Assembly: GCA_002238925.1 (NCBI GenBank)
Contig: MPNH01000021.1
Span: 1 to 64,000, forward strand
Reading direction: 5' to 3'
DNA: 64,000 nt
From: Spirochaetaceae bacterium bin103
GTDB taxonomy: Bacteria > Spirochaetota > Spirochaetia > SZUA-6 > Bin103
Of this stretch, positions 45,208 to 53,113 are shown one piece after another (the stretch's first letter is position 1; each line of letters starts with the position of its first letter). The notes below the pieces were generated by a model. That model ran no database searches, was not told the DNA's origin, and was given only the letters and a program-made list of their open reading frames with translations. The position numbers and the translations under genes were made by a program.

Positions 45208-46568
45208 GTGGGAATCGGCGCCCTGATCATGGCCGCGCTGGCGGCGGTCGCGGCCAACCGTTTCCGCGCCTTCCTGGCGCTGCTCGGCATCACCATCGGC
45301 GTCGGCTCGGTGATCGCCATCGTCGGCCTCGGCGACGGCGCCAAGCTGGTGGTACGCGACGCAATTTCGCGCTTCGGCGCCGGCTCGCTGATGGTGCTGC
45401 CCAACTACCAGGTAATCGAGGCAAGCGACGGCCGCTACGAGTGGCCGTCGATCACCCGCGAGGACATCGCACAGATCAACGCGCGCGCCGATGCGGTGCT
45501 GGCGGTGACCCCGCAGGCCAACTGGCCGGGAGCCTCCGCCCGCCGGGCCGGGCGCGCCCGCGAGGTGGAGATGTTCGGCACCCTGCACCATTTTCTGGTG
45601 GTCAATTCATCCACGCGCCTGGCACGGGGCCGGTTTCTGCATCCCGAGGACCAACCCCCCGCCGCCCACCACGGGCCGGGCGCGCCCGCGAGGTGGAGAT
45701 GTTCGGCACCCTGCACCATTTTCTGGTGGTCAATTCATCCACGCGCCTGGCACGGGGCCGCTTTCTGCATCCCGAGGACGACCGCCTGCAGCGCAAGGTG
45801 GCGGTGCTCGGCGCCGGCGTCGCCGCCGACCTGTTCCCGGACGCGCCCGCCTTGGGGGCGCTGATCTCGATTGAAAACTGGTTCGAGCTGGAGGTGATCG
45901 GCATCCTCGCTCCCGAGCAGAACTCGCTGCTCGAAGTGGGCGAGGAGTTCACGGTCGACGACCGGGTGTTCCTGCCGATTTCGACCCTGGAACGCGTCAC
46001 CCGCTTCGACGTGGTGTCGATTCTGTGGGGCGAGGCGGTCAGCCTGCGCGAGATCGAGACCGCCAAGCGGCAGATACTGGCGATTCTGGACGCCAACCAC
46101 GGCCGTTTCGACGGCGTCCATCACAAGTTCGCCGTGCACGACTGGGCGCAGCTGCTGTCCACCATCGAATCCACCACCGGCACCATCACCGCGATGGTCT
46201 CGGTCCTGGGGATCATTTCGCTGGTGGTGGCCGGCATCGGGGTGATGAACATCATGCTGGTGTCGGTGCGCGAGCGCACCCGCGAAATCGGCACCCGCAA
46301 GGCGCTCGGCGCGCAGCCGGCCGCAATCCTCAACCAGTTCGTGGTGGAGGCGGTGCTGGTGTGCGGCGGCGGCGGGCTGGCCGGCGTCGGCCTGGCTGCC
46401 GCGGTAATCGCGCTGATCGCCGAGCTCACCGGCTGGCCTGGCCTGGTGTCGTGGCCGACGGTCCGGCTCGCGTTTCTGCTGTCATTCGGCACCGGGTTGG
46501 TATTCGGTCTCTACCCCGCCAGCCGCGCCGCCCGCCTGCCCCCGGTTGAAGCCCTGCGCCACGACTGA
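45208..46568 (+). CDS. MacB/FtsX-type ABC transporter permease (second; frame broken by a 128-bp duplication)
   Basis: A paralogue of the preceding permease: NRFRAFLALLGITIGVGSVIA at the N-terminus and GIGVMNIMLVSVRERTREIG with KALGAQPAAILNQF near the C-terminus. The frame is interrupted near 45660 by a 128-bp duplication containing EVEMFGTLHHFLVVNSSTRL twice. Removing 128 bp rejoins the two frames and gives 410 residues, matching its sister. GTG start at 45208, 7 bp after the first permease. Confidence 0.88.
45541..45786. repeat. 128-bp offset duplication inside the second FtsX permease
   Basis: The segment starting GAGGTGGAGATGTTCGGC occurs at 45562 and 45690, and the copies are nearly identical for about 95 bp. 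The 25 bp after copy 1 (CCAACCCCCCGCCGCCC) are a C-decayed form of the true continuation after copy 2. It is the longest and clearest of these duplications. Confidence 0.92.
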
Positions 46569-46594
46569 CCGGCTGCAGCCGACGGAGAGCGGAG

Positions 46595-47883
46595 TCAGCG
46601 CGGGGCGGCGGCGGGGGCTACCGTGGCAAGCGGGTCGCCGGCGGAGTCGAGCGCGGCGTCGCGGCCGCGTGCGGCGCCGGAACGGCGCGGCAGGGCGGGC
46701 TGCGGCCGCCACGGCCGCGGGCGGCGCGGGAACGGCGGGGCAGGTCGGCCTGCGACAGCACCGGCGGGTGCGCGGTGGGCGGCAGCGGCGTGTCGTACTG
46801 GTAGCCGGGTTCCGTCTGCTGCCGCTTCCAGATGGCCAGGATCTCGCGCCAGGAACCGAGCAGTGTGCGTGGCGCCGGCACGTCGTCCCGGATCACCCGA
46901 TACAGCTTCGCGAGGTTGTAGCACGGCACGCCGGCGTACATGTGGTGCTCGGTGTGCCAGTTCATGCCCCAGTACAGGAACTCCGAGATCGGGTCGAGCG
47001 TGTTGCTGCGCACGCACAGGCGGAAGTCGGGCACGTTGTCGCGCAGGCCGGCGTGCATCGGCCCGCCCACCAGCCAGCGCAGCCAGTGGCCGATGGCCAG
47101 GTGCGCGGTCAGCAGCAGGGCCAGGATCGGAACGCCAAGGGCGGCCGGGATGGCGATCGCCGCCGCCAGCGAGAGCAGGATGAGGCGCGCCGCCCACACC
47201 GCCCGGCGCCGCATCGCCGGCGCGTCGCGGTAGATCGCCCGCATCCACTCGCCGTCCCAGTCGCCGCCGGCGCCGGTGGCGGACGGGTAGCGGTTCAGCG
47301 CGGTGATCACGTGCAGGCGCAGCACCGGCCACAGGCCGGCGGATTGATAGCCGCCGGTGATGTTGACGGTGAACAACTGCAGCAGGTAAAGGAACCGATA
47401 GGTGGGGTCCTGCGGCAGCACCACCTCGCGGTCGCCTTCCGGGTGCAGGGTGTAGCGGTGGTGGTAGCTGTGGCTCACCTTGAAGTCGTAGATGTTGACG
47501 AAGCCGAACAGGCAGAACACGCGGGTGAACAACCCGTTCAGCCACTTGGTCCGGAACACCGTACCGTGCCCGAGTTCATGAATCGCCGCGCCCTTGAAGA
47601 ACGAACCCACCACCCCGTGAGCCATCAGCGTGACCGCGAACAGTGGCCACAGCTCAGCCGCGAACAGCAGCCAGGTCAGGGCTCCGGTAGCGCCCCACAA
47701 CAGCAGGTGGCCGACGCTGTGCAGACCGCCGTGCCAGTCGCTGCGTCGCATCAACTCGCGCAGCAGCGCCGGCTCCACCGGCGACCGGTACCACTTGACC
47801 CGAAAGTCGCGCCGCACCTCCGCCATCGGCCGGAATTCGGCGGCGGTGGCACCTACCGTCCCGTTGCTGGTCGACGTAGCCAT
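46595..47883 (-). CDS. fatty acid desaturase-family membrane di-iron enzyme (3' end shifted by a 50-bp duplication)
   Basis: A membrane desaturase or hydroxylase with the three histidine boxes HELGH, HSYHHRYTLH and NWHTEHHMYAGVPCYN and about four membrane segments. It is a close paralogue of the gene at 51890-53056 (shared KWYRSPVEP-like start and TAHPxVL end). Near the 3' end a 50-bp decayed duplication shifts the frame. As read, the frame would end at 46618; with 50 bp removed the protein continues as PRRSGAARGRDAALDS to a stop at 46595, 412 residues in all. Substrate (fatty acyl or sphingoid) unknown. Confidence 0.85.
46670..46760. repeat. 50-bp offset decayed duplication at the end of the first desaturase gene
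   Basis: AACGGCG-containing text at 46681 recurs at 46731; the flanking G/C-rich text on each inner side is a decayed copy of the other. The 50-bp offset explains the frame shift to the stop at 46595. Confidence 0.75.
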
Positions 47884-47955
47884 GGTTGGTAGCCCTTACC
47901 AATACACCGTAGCCAGTGGATTGGCTACCCCGTACGCGTAGACCTGATCGGCCGA

Positions 47956-48999
47956 TTACACCGGCACCGGCAACGTCACCGGCTTACCGGTGTCCAGGCT
48001 GCGATAGATCGCCGCGACCAGCTCCACCGCCTTCTTCGACTCCGGGCCGTTGCTCAGCGGGGTGGCGCCAGTGCGCAGGCAGTCGATGAAGTGCCCCCAC
48101 ATCACCACCCACTCGCCCGGGTTGGCCACCTTCAGCTCCCGCGTGCGCGGCGCGCGTGGGTCGTCGGTGGGGGAGGCAAGGACCAGCGTCTCGTCGTCCA
48201 TCACGTACAGGGAGCCGCGCTTGCCGAACACCGACAGGCCCTCGTTGTGGCGGACGCGCGCCGGCGGCGACCGGAACGCCCCCCAGTTGCAGAACAACTC
48301 GGCGATCGCCCCGCCGGCGAACCTGAACACCGCCGTGCATACCACCTCCGACTCCAGCCGCGCCGGGTCGGTCGCCGCGTAGGCGAACACCTCGGCCGGC
48401 GCGCCGAGGTACCAGGACAGCAGGTCAAGCTGGTGGATACCGGTGTCCATCACGCAGCCGCCGCCGATCAGCTCGCGCGAGCGCCGCCAGCCGCCGGGCG
48501 GATTGACGTAGTTGGAGTGGTGATCGACGTGCACTGCGATCACCTCGCCGAGCGCGCCTTCGTCGAGCAGCCGGCGGGTCTCGCGGAACACCGGCGAGTA
48601 GCGGTCGGAGTGGGCGACCATCAGCATCACGCCTGCCTGACGCGCCGCCGCGATCACCAGGTCCGCCTCGGCGGGGGTGCGGGCAATCGGCTTCTCCAGC
48701 AGGATGTGCTTGCCGGCGGCTGCCGCCTGCTGGACCCCCTGCAGGTGCAGGTGGTTGGGCAGCGCCAGCAGCACGGCGTCGATGGCGGGATCCGCCAGCA
48801 GCTCGCGCGAGTCGGTGTAGGCGTCCGCGCGCCGGAGCGCGGGATCGTCGGCGCGCCCGCGCTCCAGCGCAGCCGGATCGGCATCGCAGATCGCCCGGAT
48901 CGCAACGTCATCACCGTGGGCGTGGATCGCCGGCAAGTGCCGGTTGCGGGCAATGTGGCCCATGCCGACGATGCCCACCTGGATCTTCGCGCCGCTCAT
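47956..48999 (-). CDS. Gfo/Idh/MocA-family oxidoreductase
   Basis: A 347-residue NAD(P)-dependent dehydrogenase: VGIVGMGHIARNRHLPAI, LLEKPIARTPAEAD with the family EKP, and MDTGIHQLDLLSWYLGAP with the catalytic-region His. No neighbour names its substrate. ATG at 48999. Second of three members of the family in this window. Confidence 0.9.
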   Translation of the reverse strand: MSGAKIQVGIVGMGHIARNRHLPAIHAHGDDVAIRAICDADPAALERGRADDPALRRADAYTDSRELLADPAIDAVLLALPNHLHLQGVQQAAAAGKHILLEKPIARTPAEADLVIAAARQAGVMLMVAHSDRYSPVFRETRRLLDEGALGEVIAVHVDHHSNYVNPPGGWRRSRELIGGGCVMDTGIHQLDLLSWYLGAPAEVFAYAATDPARLESEVVCTAVFRFAGGAIAELFCNWGAFRSPPARVRHNEGLSVFGKRGSLYVMDDETLVLASPTDDPRAPRTRELKVANPGEWVVMWGHFIDCLRTGATPLSNGPESKKAVELVAAIYRSLDTGKPVTLPVPV

Positions 49000-49054
49000 G
49001 CGAGGTTCATGCCCCGTCCTCGACGCCTCGTCAGCCGGTCGAACGAGAGGCCGC

Positions 49055-49603
49055 CTACCAGACCTGAGTCAGGTCGACGACAACGTCCGCCGGGTTCGCC
49101 ATCGCTACCCGGTCGGTGAACACGCCGCGCTCGTCCAGATTGCCCTCCTGGAGGTGATGGACGATCACCTGGTGCGCCTCGGGATCGACAATCCAGTACT
49201 CCGGCACTCCGGCCTGGCGATACAGCTCCAGCTTCAGGTCGCGGTCCTTGGCCGCGGTAGAGGGGGACAGGATCTCGACCGCGAGGTCCGGCGGCCCAAG
49301 CGCCCGGCTGGGGGAGATGCGCCGGATGTGCTCACTCAGGAACACCGCCAGATCGGGCTGCACCACGTCGAATTGGGAGAGCTGCACGTCGAACGGCGCG
49401 TTGAACACCTCACCGCGGCCGCTGACCTCCAGTTGCTGGTAGAGCTGAACCTGGATGCGCCGCGAAATGCGCTGATGGTAAGCGCTCGGAGAGGGACTCA
49501 TATAGTGCCTGCCATCGATCAGCTCGTGCGTACGGCCGTCGTCGGGAAGCAGTGCATACTCGCGATAGGTAAGCTTGATTCGGTCGCCAACTTTGATCGC
49601 CAT
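49055..49603 (-). CDS. Uma2-family (DUF820) PD-(D/E)XK endonuclease-like protein
   Basis: A 182-residue restriction-endonuclease-fold protein: LTYREYALLPDDGRTHELID, QPDLAVFLSE, GPPDLAVEILSPSTAAKDRD and KLELYRQAGVPEYWIVDPE contain the Asp, Glu and Lys of the nuclease site. The family is abundant in cyanobacteria and multicellular or environmental bacteria; its function is poorly known. ATG 49603 chosen over an upstream GTG because the MAIKVGDRIKLTYREY start is typical. Confidence 0.88.
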   Translation of the reverse strand: MAIKVGDRIKLTYREYALLPDDGRTHELIDGRHYMSPSPSAYHQRISRRIQVQLYQQLEVSGRGEVFNAPFDVQLSQFDVVQPDLAVFLSEHIRRISPSRALGPPDLAVEILSPSTAAKDRDLKLELYRQAGVPEYWIVDPEAHQVIVHHLQEGNLDERGVFTDRVAMANPADVVVDLTQVW

Positions 49604-49699
49604 CGCCGGATTACGCGGACCGCCACTGTACCCGGCGCACCGGTTCGCCTGCAACCACCACGCGATCCGATCCGGTCCGAGCCTGGTAGCGATAGCTAT

Positions 49700-49732
49700 G
49701 CCTTTGTCGCCGGCTCGCGGCCGAGGCGGCCG
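49700..49732. repeat. 33-bp direct repeat, left copy
   Basis: GCCTTTGTCGCCGGCTCGCG and the following 13 bases match 51109-51141 with one mismatch. The two copies bracket the ATPase gene at 49821-51038. The right copy is part of the dppC remnant (its encoded tail RLGREPAKKA), so the left copy is a detached scrap of the same 3' end. Confidence 0.8.
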
Positions 49733-49791
49733 GCTACGCGATCGGAGGCAAGCGCAACATCCGCTTCAGCGCGGACTATTCTGCACAGCAC

Positions 49792-49817
49792 TGCGGAATT
49801 ATCTGGATTATTCCGCA
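49792..49817 (+). promoter_or_regulatory. 26-bp near-perfect palindrome before the ATPase gene
   Basis: TGCGGAATTATC-TG-GATTATTCCGCA: 12-bp arms with one mismatch and a 2-bp centre, 3 bp before the GTG at 49821. It could be an operator for a dimeric regulator (possibly self-control) or a hairpin that hides the start. It has no T-tract, so it is not a typical terminator. Confidence 0.55.
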
Positions 49818-49820
49818 CTA

Positions 49821-51038
49821 GTGTGCGTAATATCAAGCGTGGCGACGATTGGCAGAATATATCGTGCGATTCTGAATGACGCGCTTCGTGAGCATAGGCA
49901 GATGGCGTTAGTGGCCGGCCCACGGCAGGTCGGAAAGACCACCACCTGTCGCGAGCTCGCCGATGTCTACCTGGACTGGGACAACGAGGATCACCGCGAG
50001 CTGATTCTTGCTGGCCCCGCCGCCGTCGCCGCCCGCGCAGGGCTCGAACGACTCGCCGATCGACCGATCAGGATCGTGTTCGACGAACTGCACAAGTACA
50101 GGCGATGGAAGCAGTTCCTCAAGGGCTTCTTCGACACCTACGAGGATCGCGTCCGCATCATGGTGACAGGCTCGTCGCGGCTGGATGTCTACCGCAGGGG
50201 CGGCGACAGCCTGATGGGACGCTACTTCCTCTACCACATGCATCCGTTGAGCGTGGCGGAGTTGGCGGGGCGGCCGCTCTCGAACACCACGCACGTCGCG
50301 CCGGTGCGGCTCCCCGAGGCGGAGTGGCAGGCGCTCCGTGTGTTTGGCGGCCATCCGGAACCGCTCGTCAAGCGCTCGTCGCGCTTCTCGCTTCGGTGGC
50401 GCGAACTGCGTACACAGCAACTCCTGCGCGAGGATATCCGCGACATGACCGGCGTTCAGGACATAGACCGGCTGGCGGTCCTGGCGCGCCTGTTGGCTAC
50501 GCGCAGCAGCGATCAGCTCATCCATTCGAGCCTGGCAAAGCAGGTGCGCGTGAGTGAGAACACGGTGCGCAGTTGGGTGGCCACACTCAGCTCATTCCAC
50601 TACGGATTCCTGGTCAGGCCATGGTTTCGAAACGTAGCCAAGGCGTTGCGCAAGGAACCGAAATGGTTCTTGCGGGATTGGAGCGGCATTGCTGATGTGG
50701 GCAAGCGCACCGAGACCTTCTGTGCCTGCCATCTCCTGAAGGCGGTCGAGGGCTGGACCGATCTCGGTCTGGGGTCGTTCGAACTGCACTATCTGCGTGA
50801 TACCCAGAAACGCGAGGTCGACTTTCTCGTGGTCCGTGACGAAGAGCCCTGGTTGCTGGTAGAAGCCAAGCAGGGCGCTGCCGGGCTGTCACCCCACCTG
50901 GATCACTTCCAGAGGCAGACGCGTGCCGAGCACGCGTTCCAGGTGTCGATGGATGCCGACTACGTCGACACCGATTGCTTCTCGCGCACTGATCCCGTCG
51001 TCGTGCCAGGCAGGACCTTCTTTGCGCAGTTGCTCTAG
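49821..51038 (+). CDS. AAA_14/DUF4143-type ATPase
   Basis: A protein of about 405 residues of the AAA ATPase + DUF4143 class: Walker A GPRQVGKTTT, Walker B RIVFDELHKYRRWK, ITVTGSSRLD-like sensor (MVTGSSRLDVYRRGGDSL), a winged-helix-like segment (LAKQVRVSENTVRSW), and a C-terminal nuclease-fold-like part (LRDTQKREVDFLVVRDEEP, LLVEAKQG). The role of such proteins is unknown; they are scattered and mobile. Start GTG 49821 or 49839, neither with a good ribosome site. It is bracketed by a 33-bp direct repeat and preceded by a palindrome. Not related in detail to the ATPase at 59433. Confidence 0.82.
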   Translation: MCVISSVATIGRIYRAILNDALREHRQMALVAGPRQVGKTTTCRELADVYLDWDNEDHRELILAGPAAVAARAGLERLADRPIRIVFDELHKYRRWKQFLKGFFDTYEDRVRIMVTGSSRLDVYRRGGDSLMGRYFLYHMHPLSVAELAGRPLSNTTHVAPVRLPEAEWQALRVFGGHPEPLVKRSSRFSLRWRELRTQQLLREDIRDMTGVQDIDRLAVLARLLATRSSDQLIHSSLAKQVRVSENTVRSWVATLSSFHYGFLVRPWFRNVAKALRKEPKWFLRDWSGIADVGKRTETFCACHLLKAVEGWTDLGLGSFELHYLRDTQKREVDFLVVRDEEPWLLVEAKQGAAGLSPHLDHFQRQTRAEHAFQVSMDADYVDTDCFSRTDPVVVPGRTFFAQLL

Positions 51039-51089
51039 CGTCCCGAAGCCGCCGCCTTGCGGCGCCGCTTCCGGCCCAGCCGGCCTACC

Positions 51090-51548
51090 CTAGTAGCTTT
51101 TCCAGGAGGCCTTTTTCGCCGGCTCGCGGCCGAGGCGGCCGCCGCCACCCCGCAGCCGCGGGTCGAGCAGGTCTCTCACCGCGTCGCCGAACATGTTCAG
51201 GCTGTAGACCAGCACGGTCAGGAAGATGCCGGGCCAGAACGCCAGCCACGGCGCCTGCTCCATGTACTGGCGCCCTTCCCGGCTGAGCAGACCGCCCCAA
51301 CTGGGAATGTCCACCGGTAGACCGAAGCCGAGAAAGCTCAAGGAAGCCTCGCTGATGATCACCGCGCCGATGTTGATGCTGAAGGCGATGATCACGGGAG
51401 CGACAATGTTGGGCACGACATGCCATATGAGCGTCCTCGACCGCGAGGCCCCGATCGCCTCGGCCGCCTGAAAATACGCGTTCTCCTTGATCGCGATGAC
51501 GCCGCCGACGAGGCGGGGATCTCCCGTTTGTACGGCGGCATCCACCCG
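51090..51548 (-). pseudogene. 3' remnant of a dipeptide ABC permease (dppC-like)
   Basis: The minus strand encodes about 150 residues of a DppC-type permease: AIKENAYFQAAEAIGASRSR, FSINIGAVIISEASLSFLGF, SWGGLLSREGRQYM and a final NMFGDAVRDLLDPRLRGGG. The first half of the gene (about 170 residues, including the N-terminal membrane segment) is missing; upstream the text changes to unrelated sequence. It is similar to but not identical with the intact dppC at 55438-56349, so it is a decayed paralogue rather than a recent copy. Confidence 0.8.
51109..51141. repeat. 33-bp direct repeat, right copy
   Basis: Matches 49700-49732 with one mismatch (T for G at the seventh base). It lies in the last codons of the dppC remnant. 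Confidence 0.8.
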
Positions 51549-51889
51549 AGCGTCGATGACCTGCCGGGGAGGGTACTCGGATCGCGCATTGGCATCGTGG
51601 CCTTCGACCATGCCCTGAGCTACTTCCAACCGGCGCCCCAGTAGTGCAACAGAGGTCTCCGACGTGCGCGAGGACATCTCCGAGGTACGCAAGGAGATTA
51701 CCACCCAGACGCGGTGGATACCCGCGGTGATGGGAGCCGCGGCGGTGTTGATCCCGATCATGCAGCGATTGATGGCGGCCCTTGTTCCGTAGTATTCGCG
51801 CCACGGCGCAATCGCGGCGTTCTTGCATTTGAATTCCGGTCGAGCGACAGACTTGCCGGTGCCGCGGCACCTGTACTAGTATCCGCCGT
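51549..51889. other. gene-poor stretch with a coiled-coil/membrane protein remnant
   Basis: This 341-bp region has no convincing intact gene. On the plus strand 51625-51792 encodes 55 residues with a heptad-like helix (SDVREDISEVRKEITTQ) and a membrane segment (AVMGAAAVLIPIMQRLMAAL) before a TAG; no clear start precedes it and a TGA lies upstream in frame. It looks like the 3' end of a small coiled-coil membrane protein. The last 100 bp are the upstream region of the desaturase. Confidence 0.35.
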
Positions 51890-53056
51890 ATGCAGCTAAA
51901 AGCGCCGGCGCGCGAGTTCCCGCCGCTGGAGCGGGTACGCAGGGACCTGCGCGTCAAGTGGTACCGTTGCCCGATCGAGCCCGCGAAGCTGCGCGAGTTG
52001 ATGCGGCGCAGCGACCTGCAGGGCGCCATTCAGACCCTCGGCCACCTGGGCCTGTGGGCCGCGTTCGGCGCGGCGGCCGCCTGGTTCTTCACGCAGGGCA
52101 TGTGGCTGCCGTTCGCGGTCGCGCTGTGGTGCCAGGGCACGGTGGGCACCTTCATCCGCGGGCTCGGCACCCACGAGCTCGGCCACGGCACCGTGTTCCG
52201 GACCAAGTGGCTGAACAAGTTTTTCCTGGTGCCGACGTCGATGCTCACCTGGTGGAGCTACCACGAGTACGCGATGAGCCACACCTATCACCACCGCTAC
52301 ACGCTGTACCAGGAAGGCGACCGCGAGGTGGTGCTGCCGATCGACCTGCCGCTGAAGCCGCTGCAGATCCTGCAACGGCTTACCTTCAACGTGCAGGGCA
52401 TGATCCAGATCGTCGGCGCCACGGTGCGCATGGCCATTCCCCGCTACCGCCGCGACCTGACCAGCATCCGCACCAGCGAGTGGACCGAGGCGCTGTTCAA
52501 GGTCGCCCCCGACGTGGAGCGCAAGGCGGTGCGCTTCGCCCGCCTGACCATCCTGTTCCACGCATCGCTGCTGGTGGTGTCGGCCGTAACCGGCGCATGG
52601 TGGATATCGATCGTGTGCACCGGCTTCCTGTTCTGCGGCAACTGGCTGGCCGGCCTGGTAGGCACGCCGATGCATATTGGCCTGATGGACGGTGTGCCCG
52701 ACTTCCGCATGTGCGTGCGCTCCAACCGGCTCGACCCGTTCACTTCGTTCCTGTACTGGCGCATGAACTGGCACACCGAGCACCACATGTTCGCCGGCGT
52801 GCCGTGCTACAACCTGAAGAAGCTGGCGCGCGAAATCGCCCCCGACATGCCGGAGCTGCGCAGCCTGTGGCAGAGCTGGCGGGAGATGATCGACATCGAG
52901 AAACACCGCCGCACCGATTCCGCCTACCAGTACCAGACGCCGCTGCCGCCCACCGCCCACCCGGCGGTCCTGCGCGAGCAGGACGTGCCGTCCCGCAGGA
53001 GCGCGCGTGCCGGAATGGAGTCCTCGATCGGCGAACTGGCCCCGGTAGGCCAGTAG
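51890..53056 (+). CDS. fatty acid desaturase-family membrane di-iron enzyme
   Basis: A 388-residue paralogue of the enzyme at 46595-47883. Histidine boxes: HELGHGTVFRTKWLN, SHTYHHRYTLYQEGD and NWHTEHHMFAGVPCYN; four membrane segments are visible. Both proteins start with a KWYR motif and end with TAHPxVL plus a basic tail. The tail here is intact (SRRSARAGMESSIGEL). ATG at 51890. The pair encloses the Gfo/Uma2/ATPase segment on opposite strands. Confidence 0.92.
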   Translation: MQLKAPAREFPPLERVRRDLRVKWYRCPIEPAKLRELMRRSDLQGAIQTLGHLGLWAAFGAAAAWFFTQGMWLPFAVALWCQGTVGTFIRGLGTHELGHGTVFRTKWLNKFFLVPTSMLTWWSYHEYAMSHTYHHRYTLYQEGDREVVLPIDLPLKPLQILQRLTFNVQGMIQIVGATVRMAIPRYRRDLTSIRTSEWTEALFKVAPDVERKAVRFARLTILFHASLLVVSAVTGAWWISIVCTGFLFCGNWLAGLVGTPMHIGLMDGVPDFRMCVRSNRLDPFTSFLYWRMNWHTEHHMFAGVPCYNLKKLAREIAPDMPELRSLWQSWREMIDIEKHRRTDSAYQYQTPLPPTAHPAVLREQDVPSRRSARAGMESSIGELAPVGQ

Positions 53057-53113
53057 AGGCACCCGGCGCGAGCCGGGAGGGCGTCAACCGAGGCGGGAGG
53101 CGGAGGAGGCGGA

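Noticed and set aside
48-46760. Diversity-generating retroelement (template/variable repeat) as the cause of the imperfect duplications
   Set aside because: No reverse transcriptase is present, the copies are adjacent rather than separated, and changes are from any base to G or C instead of at template adenines.
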